DNA from: 2-12-FULL-60-19 sp041483675
GTDB lineage: Bacteria > Desulfobacterota > Binatia > UBA9968
Assembly: GCA_041483675.1 (NCBI GenBank)
Contig: JBGPGE010000122.1
Coordinates: 1 to 13,229, forward strand
Reading direction: 5' to 3'
Length of the DNA stretch: 13,229 bases
This document shows, in pieces, positions 7,728 through 13,229 of the stretch (positions are counted from its first letter, which is position 1; every line of letters begins with the position of its first letter). A model generated the notes under the pieces. It was not told the origin of the DNA. It ran no database searches and saw only the letters and a list, made by a program, of their open reading frames with translations. The position numbers and the translations under genes were made by a program.

Positions 7728-8504
7728 ATGCAATCATTGTTTGTTGTTTCGCTTCCCCGCTCCCTTTCCACATTTGTTTATCAGACTGCGCATCAAGCGC
7801 TACACCTGCAAGCGCCGTCGTGGGTGGAGGACGGCGAAATCCTTAACGTAGATCGCTACCGGCATTATCACGGCCTGCGCTTTGATGAGAGCGCCAAGTT
7901 CACGACGCGTGCACGCGACTCGGAGTTGTTTGAACAGCTCCTCGAATTTTTAGATCACGTCGCCATCACCGAAGGATTCGTGTACAAAGATGTGATTCAA
8001 CCCTTTGTGCTTGCATCCTGGCCCGGCATGGAAACATTTCGCGTGTTGAAAATTCAACGCGAACTGACGGACATTGCGTATTCGATGCTGCGGCGCGGTT
8101 GGTTCTACCCGCGGTTCGCAACCACACACGCTATACCGATGGTGCCGGGCGTTCTCGCGGTTCTGCGTCGTATCACGCCGTTCCCGCACATCGGCCTGCT
8201 TCACCGCGCGTTTCGGCGCAATTTTGAATCGGCTGTGCTTGAAGGTTTGGCGCGGGCCGAACGCGCGTTAGAGACGATCCCAGGCGTCACGGTCGCGTAT
8301 GACAGTCTGGTGCGCGACGAGATGTGTTTGCAGCAGGCGCTTATGACGTTGTATCCGCAGCTACCTGTTGCGCCGCTCAAATATATTGATGAACGATTCG
8401 CGGCGCGTCGGGACGCGATCGCGCGCCGGCGCAGGACACCCTATTACCAAAAACTGCAAGCACGCATCGAACACATTCGCGGACGCGTCATTGCTCCGTC
8501 CTGA
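7728..8504 (+). CDS. Sulfotransferase-like protein (PAPS-binding P-loop fold)
   Basis: A 258-residue protein with the two cofactor-binding marks of the sulfotransferase superfamily. The 5'-phosphosulfate loop SLPRSLSTFV is at residues 8-17, directly after an N-terminal beta strand. The 3'-phosphate motif is R111-x3-D115-x3-S119 in KIQRELTDIAYS, with the R-to-S spacing of the family. The acceptor is not predictable; the central and C-terminal parts are Arg/Tyr-rich and unfamiliar. The ATG at 7728, with GAGG eight bases upstream, is preferred to an in-frame GTG at 7710, because it puts the strand-loop at the very N-terminus as usual. It is the only + strand gene in the right half of the window, wedged between two M24 paralogues, and appears less GC-rich than they are, which suggests insertion. 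Similar folds occur in other P-loop kinases, so the family name is the uncertain part. Confidence 0.72.
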   Translation: MQSLFVVSLPRSLSTFVYQTAHQALHLQAPSWVEDGEILNVDRYRHYHGLRFDESAKFTTRARDSELFEQLLEFLDHVAITEGFVYKDVIQPFVLASWPGMETFRVLKIQRELTDIAYSMLRRGWFYPRFATTHAIPMVPGVLAVLRRITPFPHIGLLHRAFRRNFESAVLEGLARAERALETIPGVTVAYDSLVRDEMCLQQALMTLYPQLPVAPLKYIDERFAARRDAIARRRRTPYYQKLQARIEHIRGRVIAPS

Positions 8505-8529
8505 ATCAGCCTCTGTCGGCTTATCGCTC

Positions 8530-9702
8530 TCAAGCCGCGACCAGCATTTCAACCTTCCGTTCGCCATGATCCCGGTAACCGGTTTCGGTCACGACCAGCG
8601 ACGTGCCGCCGAGCAGCGTGTCGTTGCCCTCTTTGTTGACGATGGTCGGCGAGATGCTGTAGATCATGCCGCTCTTTAGAACGAAATTGCCCGCCCCGCC
8701 CATCCCGCCGGCGTCAGGCTTGGGATCGGCGATCCGATACGCCGGCCCGGGAAATTCCGGCACGTCGATGCCGTACTGGTGGATCTGCGAATGGGCCGAC
8801 GCTTTGAAGCCGGTCTCTTTGCAAGCTTTCTGGTAAGCGTCGATCAAGTCCCGCTGCGTCGCGCCCGCCTTCACCTGCGCCAGCACGGCCTTTCTTGTGT
8901 GGATCACCGCCTCGAACATCTCCGTATGAACCTGTTTGGGCTTGCCGAAGCAGATTTCCTGATCGCTGTGGCCCGCGTAGCCGCAGTAGTGCGCGTGCGC
9001 CGTGAGCGTGCCCACGTCGCCCGACTGAATCTTTTTGTCGAGGCAAAGCTCGGCCAGCACCGGATTCTGCGCCGGCACCGGACCGAAGTTGAAGCCCAGC
9101 GTGGATTCTAGATCGCCGCCCGCCTCCCACATCCCGCGAATCCCCTCCTGCACGACCTGCTTCCCGGTCATCCCCGGCCTCGCGACCTGGTGAAGCCGCA
9201 CAATCGCCGCGTCGAAAATGCGGTTCGCCTGGTCGATCATCGCGTTCTCCTCCGCGCTCTTGATCGTCCTGACATCGACGAAGGCGTCGGATAGATCGAC
9301 GATCTTGGCGGATGAAAGAGATGTCTGAATACGGTTGTAAAAGCGGTAGTCGAGCCCGCCGGTGACGCCGATGGGCGAGTTCTCCAGATGAAGCTCTTTG
9401 ATTTTGTCGACCACCGCAGCGGCGTCGAATCCCGGCTTCACGTCCGTGACCCACTCCTGGGAATCGAGTAGCAGGCGCGGCGAGATATCGATCAGATGGC
9501 GCCGGTTGACGATCACCGAGAGCGGCCGCTCGTCGGCCGGAAAGACGCCGTAAAGCTCTCCGGGCACGCCGTTGCTGAGATAAAAGAGGTTGCTTCGGCT
9601 TACGACCGCGCAACCTACGCCCAGCGCGCGCATCCGTTCCCGGATGGCCGCGTACCTGCGATCCCGTTCTTTGACGGACAGTTGCGGAAGCTCTTGAGCC
9701 AT
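8530..9702 (-). CDS. M24 (creatinase/prolidase-fold) protein lacking metal ligands, copy 2
   Basis: A 390-residue paralogue of the protein at 6352-7548. Both open with an ERDRR helix and share QxWVTDV in the N-terminal domain (SQEWVTDVKP here, residues 81-90). The M24 domain begins about residue 155. In a hand alignment the two metal Asp are Thr234 and His245, and the two metal Glu are Ser351 and Gly366. The His at 308 (QIHQYG) remains. The His used by creatinase seems to be Ala211 here, so this copy departs further from known catalysis than copy 1. The start is certain: AGGAGG (complement of 9710-9715) lies seven bases upstream of the ATG at 9700-9702. It begins 14 bases after the stop of the cyclodeaminase-family gene, so the two are translated from one message. 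Its stop is 25 bp from that of the convergent sulfotransferase-like gene. Confidence 0.87.
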   Translation of the reverse strand: MAQELPQLSVKERDRRYAAIRERMRALGVGCAVVSRSNLFYLSNGVPGELYGVFPADERPLSVIVNRRHLIDISPRLLLDSQEWVTDVKPGFDAAAVVDKIKELHLENSPIGVTGGLDYRFYNRIQTSLSSAKIVDLSDAFVDVRTIKSAEENAMIDQANRIFDAAIVRLHQVARPGMTGKQVVQEGIRGMWEAGGDLESTLGFNFGPVPAQNPVLAELCLDKKIQSGDVGTLTAHAHYCGYAGHSDQEICFGKPKQVHTEMFEAVIHTRKAVLAQVKAGATQRDLIDAYQKACKETGFKASAHSQIHQYGIDVPEFPGPAYRIADPKPDAGGMGGAGNFVLKSGMIYSISPTIVNKEGNDTLLGGTSLVVTETGYRDHGERKVEMLVAA

Positions 9703-9716
9703 AGCATCTCCTCCTC

Positions 9717-10679
9717 TTAGTTTAAGTCTATTTCCCGCCCGAGGCCTCGACGCCGCGCTTCCTCATAGAGCCAAGCCGCAAAGGCGACGTCGCCGAATCC
9801 TCCCTGAGATTCTTTGAAAATAGTTATCTCCACCGCGCTTTTTCTCCCCGGCGCCCGCCCGGCAACGAGTTCTCCCATTTCCGGAACCTTGCTCCACGGG
9901 AGCCTGCCGTCGGCGTCGAGATCCACGAGCGGCCGCGTGGACGAGCGGTCCCAATAGTTCTGCTCGTGCTCACGGCAGCCGATAACGACGCGGTCTGCCT
10001 TGAGATAGACGGCGTGGCCCAACTCGGCGGGCTTCCCCATGCTGCTGATGTGCATGCCCGGCTCGAGCCATTCCGCGGGAAAGACCGGCGACGGCGAATT
10101 CGTCGCGGTGAGAATGATATCCATTTTTCGGACCGCCTGCTCGGCTTTGTCGGCGGAGACGAACTCAAGTTGAAGCTCTTCGGCCGCTTCCTTGCAAAAA
10201 TTTTTTCGCCGCTCGGCGTCGCGGCTCGACACCACTACCTTTTCCAGACTGCACAGGGCGGCGATGCCCTTCACCAGACCCAGCGCGTTTCGGCCGATCC
10301 CGAACAAGCCGACTGTCTTTGAATCCTCGCGCGCCAGATAGCGCGCCGCCAGGGCAACAGCAGCGGCCGTGCGCAGCGTCCCGAACGGATAGCCCATGAT
10401 CGAGAGCAGGCTGCCGCTTTCGGCGTCGTAGAGCAGCGCGACCATGCTTTCGCCGCTCAACTGCGAGTTGGGTCCGAGCCGGATGCCCATGCGCCGCGAT
10501 TCGATGAGCGCGCCGGAGACGACGCGCAGCGCCTGCTCGCCGCTCACGTGGACGTGATAGGGCGCGTGCGCCGTTACCCGCCCGGCGGCCTGCTCGCGGT
10601 GCGCCGCCTCGGTCAAGTCGATGGCTTTGCCGAGATCGAGCAAAGGTTGAGTTTCTTCGCGCGTGAGCAGTAAAGTCAT
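9717..10679 (-). CDS. Ornithine cyclodeaminase/mu-crystallin family protein
   Basis: A 320-residue NAD(P)-binding protein of the ornithine cyclodeaminase/mu-crystallin family, of normal length. The N-terminal dimerisation region is followed by the conserved RTAAAVALAARYLA helix (103-116), then the Rossmann segment KTVGLFGIGRNALG, whose GxGxxA turn is at 127-132, and ILTATNSPSPVF. The catalytic Lys of true ornithine cyclodeaminase aligns with Arg67 (MGIRLGP). The GAD...EL segment that carries its Asp is shortened to MGKPAEL, so ornithine deamination is unlikely. Imine reduction or amino-acid dehydrogenation, as in other branches of the family, is more plausible (inference). The ATG at 10679 has GAGGGA five bases upstream. 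An earlier in-frame ATG at 10820 would translate the hairpin region and is rejected. It is followed after 14 bases by an M24 gene, suggesting a shared pathway. Confidence 0.85.
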   Translation of the reverse strand: MTLLLTREETQPLLDLGKAIDLTEAAHREQAAGRVTAHAPYHVHVSGEQALRVVSGALIESRRMGIRLGPNSQLSGESMVALLYDAESGSLLSIMGYPFGTLRTAAAVALAARYLAREDSKTVGLFGIGRNALGLVKGIAALCSLEKVVVSSRDAERRKNFCKEAAEELQLEFVSADKAEQAVRKMDIILTATNSPSPVFPAEWLEPGMHISSMGKPAELGHAVYLKADRVVIGCREHEQNYWDRSSTRPLVDLDADGRLPWSKVPEMGELVAGRAPGRKSAVEITIFKESQGGFGDVAFAAWLYEEARRRGLGREIDLN

Positions 10680-10728
10680 AACGTCCCTCTGCCGGAAATT
10701 TCCACCGGACGCTGGAATCAACTTATAT

Positions 10729-10791
10729 CGAACACGGGGTTTGAATCCCCGTGTTCGACCAAAGGGGAGAGCTGCCGCTTCTCCCCTTTGG
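10729..10791. repeat. Two adjacent long perfect hairpins upstream of the cyclodeaminase-family gene
   Basis: The first hairpin has an 11-bp perfect stem (10729-10739 with 10747-10757, CGAACACGGGG) and a 7-base loop. The second follows one base later with a 12-bp perfect stem (10759-10770 with 10780-10791, CCAAAGGGGAGA) and a 9-base loop. On the minus strand they fall in the untranslated leader of the gene starting at 10679. Neither has a T-run expected of a simple terminator. They could be a repeat-element pair or a structured leader. Confidence 0.75.
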
Positions 10792-10810
10792 AAACCCCAT
10801 CGGTTTTGTG

Positions 10811-10833
10811 CCCGCCTCAAGAGGCGGGGTTTT
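10811..10833 (+). terminator. GC-rich hairpin with short T-run, possible terminator
   Basis: A 7-bp perfect stem (CCCGCCT at 10811-10817, AGGCGGG at 10822-10828) with a 4-base loop, followed on the + strand by GTTTT. The T-run faces the + strand, where no gene ends. On the minus strand it lies 32 bases past the stop of the DsbA-like gene, a natural terminator position, but without a U-run. The GGGGTTT at 10826-10832 could instead pair with AAACCCC at 10792-10798, so alternative folds exist. Confidence 0.4.
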
Positions 10834-10864
10834 GCTGGAATCTAACAAACCCTAGGAGAGACCG

Positions 10865-11560
10865 TCAAGGAGCGCGCGCGGGCTTACGGGCCGCGGCAGC
10901 TTTAAGCTCCGTCTCGATGGCTTGCTCGAAGACGTCCAGCGGCTGCGCGCCGACGAGGAGCCTGCCGTTCAGCATAAAAGTCGGCGTGCCGCGGACGCCG
11001 AGATAGGTCCCGAGCGCGGTTTGCTCTTCGACCTTTTTGGAATATTTTTCCGCATCGAGGCAGCGGTTGAACTCCGCCGTCTTAAGTCCCAAGTCCCTGG
11101 CATACTCCTTGAGCCTGGCCGCGCGAAACGCCAGGGGATCGCCGGCGGCGGCAAAGAGCTTGTCATGGAAGGGCCAGAATTTGCCCTGCTCGCCGGCGCA
11201 CTCCGAGGCCTCAGCCGCCGCCGCGGAATACTGGCTCAGGATCGCGGCGTGACGATAGACAAATCTCACCCTGGCCGTTTGAAAGTATTTTTTGTCGAGC
11301 TGGGGTAACGTTGCCTGCCAGAATTTCCGGCAGAAACCGCACTGAAAGTCGGAGAACTCCATGAGCGTGACCGGCGCTTTGTCGCCACCCCTCGCCGGCT
11401 CGCCCTGGGCGATGCGGGCAGCGACCTCCGCCCGCGTGATCGGCTGGGCGAACGCTTCGCCGCCGGCGACCAGCGTGAAAGCAAGCAGCAGGACTGTCTT
11501 TGTGGCTTTATCTACGGCGTGGAAAAGTCTGCATCGCGTTTGCGTGGAGAGGTTCGCCAT
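10865..11560 (-). CDS. DsbA/thioredoxin-fold disulfide oxidoreductase, secreted
   Basis: A 231-residue thioredoxin-fold protein of the DsbA-like (Thioredoxin_4) type. A signal peptide with a rather long N-region ends near GEAFAQP (about residue 40). The active site is C74-G-F-C77 in FSDFQCGFCRKFW. The cis-proline loop is GTPTF, with Pro193. Between them is the helical insertion of the family, with HDKLFAAAG. It should act in the periplasm, oxidising or reducing thiols of exported proteins such as cytochromes. The ATG at 11560 has no convincing ribosome site, and the true start may be a few codons downstream. The gene lies 45 bp after the FmdB-type gene on the same strand, so they are probably co-transcribed. 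Two further Cys (in ASECAGEQ and NRCLDAE) lie in the helical insertion and might form a structural disulfide. Confidence 0.87.
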   Translation of the reverse strand: MANLSTQTRCRLFHAVDKATKTVLLLAFTLVAGGEAFAQPITRAEVAARIAQGEPARGGDKAPVTLMEFSDFQCGFCRKFWQATLPQLDKKYFQTARVRFVYRHAAILSQYSAAAAEASECAGEQGKFWPFHDKLFAAAGDPLAFRAARLKEYARDLGLKTAEFNRCLDAEKYSKKVEEQTALGTYLGVRGTPTFMLNGRLLVGAQPLDVFEQAIETELKAAAARKPARAP

Positions 11561-11605
11561 CTGCTGTGACGGGTACTTATGGAGGCTTGCGGCCTCAGGC
11601 GCCGC

Positions 11606-11941
11606 TTAGTTGGAAGCCGAAGCGGATTCCGATGTCGTTTTCGTCGTGCTCTTCTCAGCGGTGGATGCCGACTTTGCGTCGGAGCCTGCGGCCGCGGATT
11701 TGCTCTCGCCTTTGCTCTCCGCCGCCGGCGCCTTTGCGCCCTTGGACGAAGTCGAAGCCTGGTCTTTCCGCGCGTAGTCGGTGACGTACCAGCCGGTGCC
11801 TTTCAGTTGAAAAGAGGTATTGGAGATGAGCTTTTTGACTTTGCCCTTGCAGGTAGGACAGCGGCTCAACGACTTTTCGGTAATCCGCTGCGTGATTTCA
11901 AACGTGCCGCATTTGCCGCACTGATATTCGTAAATCGGCAT
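11606..11941 (-). CDS. FmdB-family putative regulatory zinc-ribbon protein
   Basis: A 111-residue protein. Residues 1-45 are an FmdB-type zinc ribbon: MPIYEYQCGKCG, then SRCPTCKG, giving two CxxC pairs that can bind one zinc ion. A short FQLKGTGWYVTDY segment typical of the family follows. From about residue 58 to the end it is low-complexity Ser/Ala/Lys/Thr sequence, probably disordered. The family was named from a putative regulator of the formamidase/acetamidase operon, but its real role is poorly known. The ATG at 11941 is preferred over an in-frame TTG two codons upstream, because family members begin MPxYEY and GAGGG lies six bases before it. It is followed by the DsbA-like gene after 45 bp. 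Confidence 0.88.
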   Translation of the reverse strand: MPIYEYQCGKCGTFEITQRITEKSLSRCPTCKGKVKKLISNTSFQLKGTGWYVTDYARKDQASTSSKGAKAPAAESKGESKSAAAGSDAKSASTAEKSTTKTTSESASASN

Positions 11942-12028
11942 TGCCAACCCTCAGAAATCGCTCTGTTCAAGAATAACCGTGCGCCGCCGTATTGTCAACG
12001 CAAGCGAGCAACGTGGCCGTCACCGACT

Positions 12029-12107
12029 CTTGAATCACTTGAACGTTTTGAACCTCTTGAACGCAGCGAAAGTTCAACCCGTTCAAAATAGTTCAAAATG
12101 GTTCAAG
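12029..12107. repeat. Mirrored array of four TTGAA and four TTCAA units
   Basis: TTGAA occurs at 12030, 12039, 12048 and 12057, exactly nine bases apart. Its complement TTCAA follows at 12073, 12082, 12092 and 12102, spaced 9, 10 and 10 bases. Most units are longer (CTTGAAC or GTTCAAA). The whole is an imperfect inverted repeat about an 11-base centre. It lies between the diiron-like gene's stop and the zinc-ribbon gene's start. A single extra GTTCAAG is at 11965. It may be an operator array, a hairpin or a genome-wide repeat family. Confidence 0.75.
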
Positions 12108-12137
12108 CGGCTGCGGAGATCCCACACACGACCGCCG

Positions 12138-12899
12138 TTACTTAATACTTAACTCGTCCAGCACCCCTTGCAGCATCACGCCGTTCAGGTCGCACGGCGT
12201 CACGGCGCAGTACTCCAGCCCCATGCCGACCCGCTCGTCCACATAGCCCTTTTCCAACATGTATTCGAGCACGCCGCGGACGATCGAGGCGTGCGACGCG
12301 GTGCCCTCGTGCTCTTTCAGGTCCGCCTCGTAGTGCGTGGAATAATAGACCACCTGATTGAGGTCGAGGTTGTATTTCTTTATCAGCGCCTCGCGCCAAT
12401 CCTGGGAGAAATAGCCCATCGCCTCCTCCCAGACAACGGAGGCCCAGTAGTCGCTGAGACCGCCGTCCCACACCACGACTTTGTGAAAATCCCCCAGGGC
12501 GCGCGCCGCCGGCAGCAGCTGCGTGTCGAGGATCTCTCGCTCCGTCAGTCCCAGCGCCTGGCCGGTGCGCACCAGAATGAGAATATGGCCGGGAGGCTCC
12601 GGCTTGCCGAATTCGTCCACCAGCTTGGAGGCGAACGCCTTCATCAGCCGGATATCTTTCTTGAGAAAGTCGATCTGTTTGTAATAGACCGCCAGCCCGA
12701 GCGTGTTGATCGTAAGCACGAAGCCCGCCCAGTTGCGGTAGTAGAGCCGGATCGCCTCCATCGGCAGCGTCCCCTCCTGCAGCCGCCGCATGAACAGACT
12801 CTGCGTCACCTTCTCTTTCCAACGCTCGTGCATCTTGCGATAGAGATCGTCCACGATCCGCTTCGCCTCTTCCTTCGACATCGGTTTGCCTTCGATCAC
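12138..12899 (-). CDS. TenA/PqqC-like haem-oxygenase-fold protein, probable diiron oxidase
   Basis: A 253-residue all-helical protein of the TenA/PqqC/iron-containing redox enzyme group. The helix LVDEFGKPEPPGH is the typical conserved segment of this group. Candidate iron ligands are Glu96 and His105 in that helix, Glu158 or Glu159 in WEEAMGYF, and the H189-x3-D193-x3-H197 cluster in STHYEADLKEH. This matches the pattern of haem-oxygenase-like diiron enzymes rather than thiaminases, though the last spacing is one longer than I expect. Such enzymes use O2 for C-C cleavage or oxidation; the substrate is unknown. I chose the GTG at 12899 because GGAGGAG lies about nine bases upstream; an ATG at 12881 is an alternative. 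The start is 24 bp after the stop of the UbiD-family gene and the ribosome site sits in that gap, so the two form an operon. Confidence 0.8.
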   Translation of the reverse strand: MIEGKPMSKEEAKRIVDDLYRKMHERWKEKVTQSLFMRRLQEGTLPMEAIRLYYRNWAGFVLTINTLGLAVYYKQIDFLKKDIRLMKAFASKLVDEFGKPEPPGHILILVRTGQALGLTEREILDTQLLPAARALGDFHKVVVWDGGLSDYWASVVWEEAMGYFSQDWREALIKKYNLDLNQVVYYSTHYEADLKEHEGTASHASIVRGVLEYMLEKGYVDERVGMGLEYCAVTPCDLNGVMLQGVLDELSIK

Positions 12900-12923
12900 G
12901 GCTGTTCTCTCCTCCCTGTTCGC

Positions 12924-13229
12924 TTATTTCACCGGAACCCGTTTCGTCGCGGCTTTCTCGCCGGTTTGATAATGCTCCCCCTTAAGCGCAAGCCGGGCCT
13001 CTTCCTCATCCTCCTCGGACCAGGCGCCGAGCTCGTAGCCGAACCACGGCTGCTGGGGCCGGAGCTTGGGCAGCTCGAGCCGCTCCCAAATCTGTTTCGC
13101 CCGCTCCATGAACTCCTTCTTCGGCAGCGACACCGGCGGGTAGGCCCACTTGCGTGTCGCATCGATAAGAATCGCCGAGCAGCCGCTCATTTCGTCCATG
13201 CCGACGTCCATCCCTCTGCCCGGCGGGGC
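12924..13229 (-). CDS. UbiD-family decarboxylase, C-terminal end (5' end outside window)
   Basis: The last 101 residues of a protein whose start lies beyond the right edge; the frame is open to base 13229. The segment SAILIDATRKWAYPP matches the conserved IDATxKW element near the C-terminus of UbiD-type decarboxylases, which use prenylated FMN to decarboxylate aromatic or unsaturated acids reversibly. The catalytic E-R-E residues would be outside the window. After the motif come a basic helix (KKEFMERAKQIWERLELP) and an acidic one, ending in KRVPVK. The element lacks the usual GEGxxR after the W, so this is a divergent branch. It lies 24 bp upstream of the TenA/PqqC-like gene. No UbiX (flavin prenyltransferase) gene is visible in the window. 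Confidence 0.72.
   Translation of the reverse strand, partial: APPGRGMDVGMDEMSGCSAILIDATRKWAYPPVSLPKKEFMERAKQIWERLELPKLRPQQPWFGYELGAWSEEDEEEARLALKGEHYQTGEKAATKRVPVK

Noticed and set aside
8714..9613. A 299-codon frame inside the second M24 gene on the same strand
   Set aside because: It is an Arg-rich frame-shifted shadow of a gene with a strong ribosome site and recognisable domain order.
10729..10761. A tRNA-like T-arm (GGGGTTTGAATCCCC followed shortly by ACCA)
   Set aside because: The stem is 11 bp, far longer than a T-stem, the loop lacks the TTC, and no acceptor, D or anticodon arms can be found upstream.
10680..10820. An N-terminal extension of the cyclodeaminase-family gene to an ATG at 10820
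   Set aside because: It would translate the hairpin cluster, and the ATG at 10679 has its own ribosome site and gives the normal family length.

Overview
The window is GC-rich, densely packed bacterial DNA from what is probably a Gram-negative, respiring environmental bacterium. The clues are a Tat signal, a periplasmic c-type cytochrome, a DsbA-like oxidoreductase, an orphan ABC_sub_bind solute-binding protein and a UbiD-type decarboxylase. This gene mix is common in soil and sediment lineages such as Rokubacteria-like, Tectomicrobia-like, NC10-like or beta/deltaproteobacterial genomes, but nothing here fixes the phylum. There is no rRNA, tRNA, CRISPR array, IS element or phage gene.

Layout. 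(1) 1-2376, + strand: a Tat-exported thiamine-diphosphate (ThDP) enzyme followed 38 bp later by a small secreted cytochrome c. They look like a two-gene periplasmic redox unit. (2) 2391-6119, - strand: a small membrane-anchored protein, an ABC_sub_bind periplasmic binding protein without transporter partners, and an 800-residue secreted TPR-CHAT protein with its His/Cys dyad intact. Just upstream of the CHAT gene (6130-6303) is a decayed second copy of the CHAT C-terminus. (3) 6352-10679: two creatinase/prolidase-fold (M24) proteins and an ornithine-cyclodeaminase/mu-crystallin family protein on the - strand. A lone + strand sulfotransferase-like gene sits between the two M24 genes. Both M24 proteins have lost the usual metal ligands, and the cyclodeaminase-family protein seems to lack the usual catalytic residues. 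This points to non-canonical chemistry, perhaps on a nitrogen-containing or carboxylated small molecule. (4) 10680-10864: three strong hairpins in a row in the leader of the cyclodeaminase-family gene. (5) 10865-13229, - strand: a DsbA/thioredoxin-like protein, an FmdB-type zinc ribbon, a haem-oxygenase-like diiron (TenA/PqqC-like) protein and the 3' end of a UbiD-family decarboxylase. A mirrored array of TTGAA/TTCAA units lies between the zinc-ribbon gene and the diiron-like gene.

How the genes may work together. The two pairings best supported by spacing are the ThDP enzyme with cytochrome c, and UbiD with the haem-oxygenase-like protein (24 bp apart). The first suggests oxidative 2-oxo acid or C-C bond chemistry in the periplasm, with electrons passed to cytochrome c. 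The second suggests decarboxylation linked to an O2-dependent step. Both are inferences. The CHAT and sulfotransferase genes look less GC-rich than their neighbours and may be recent arrivals. There is no gene-free stretch longer than 300 bases.
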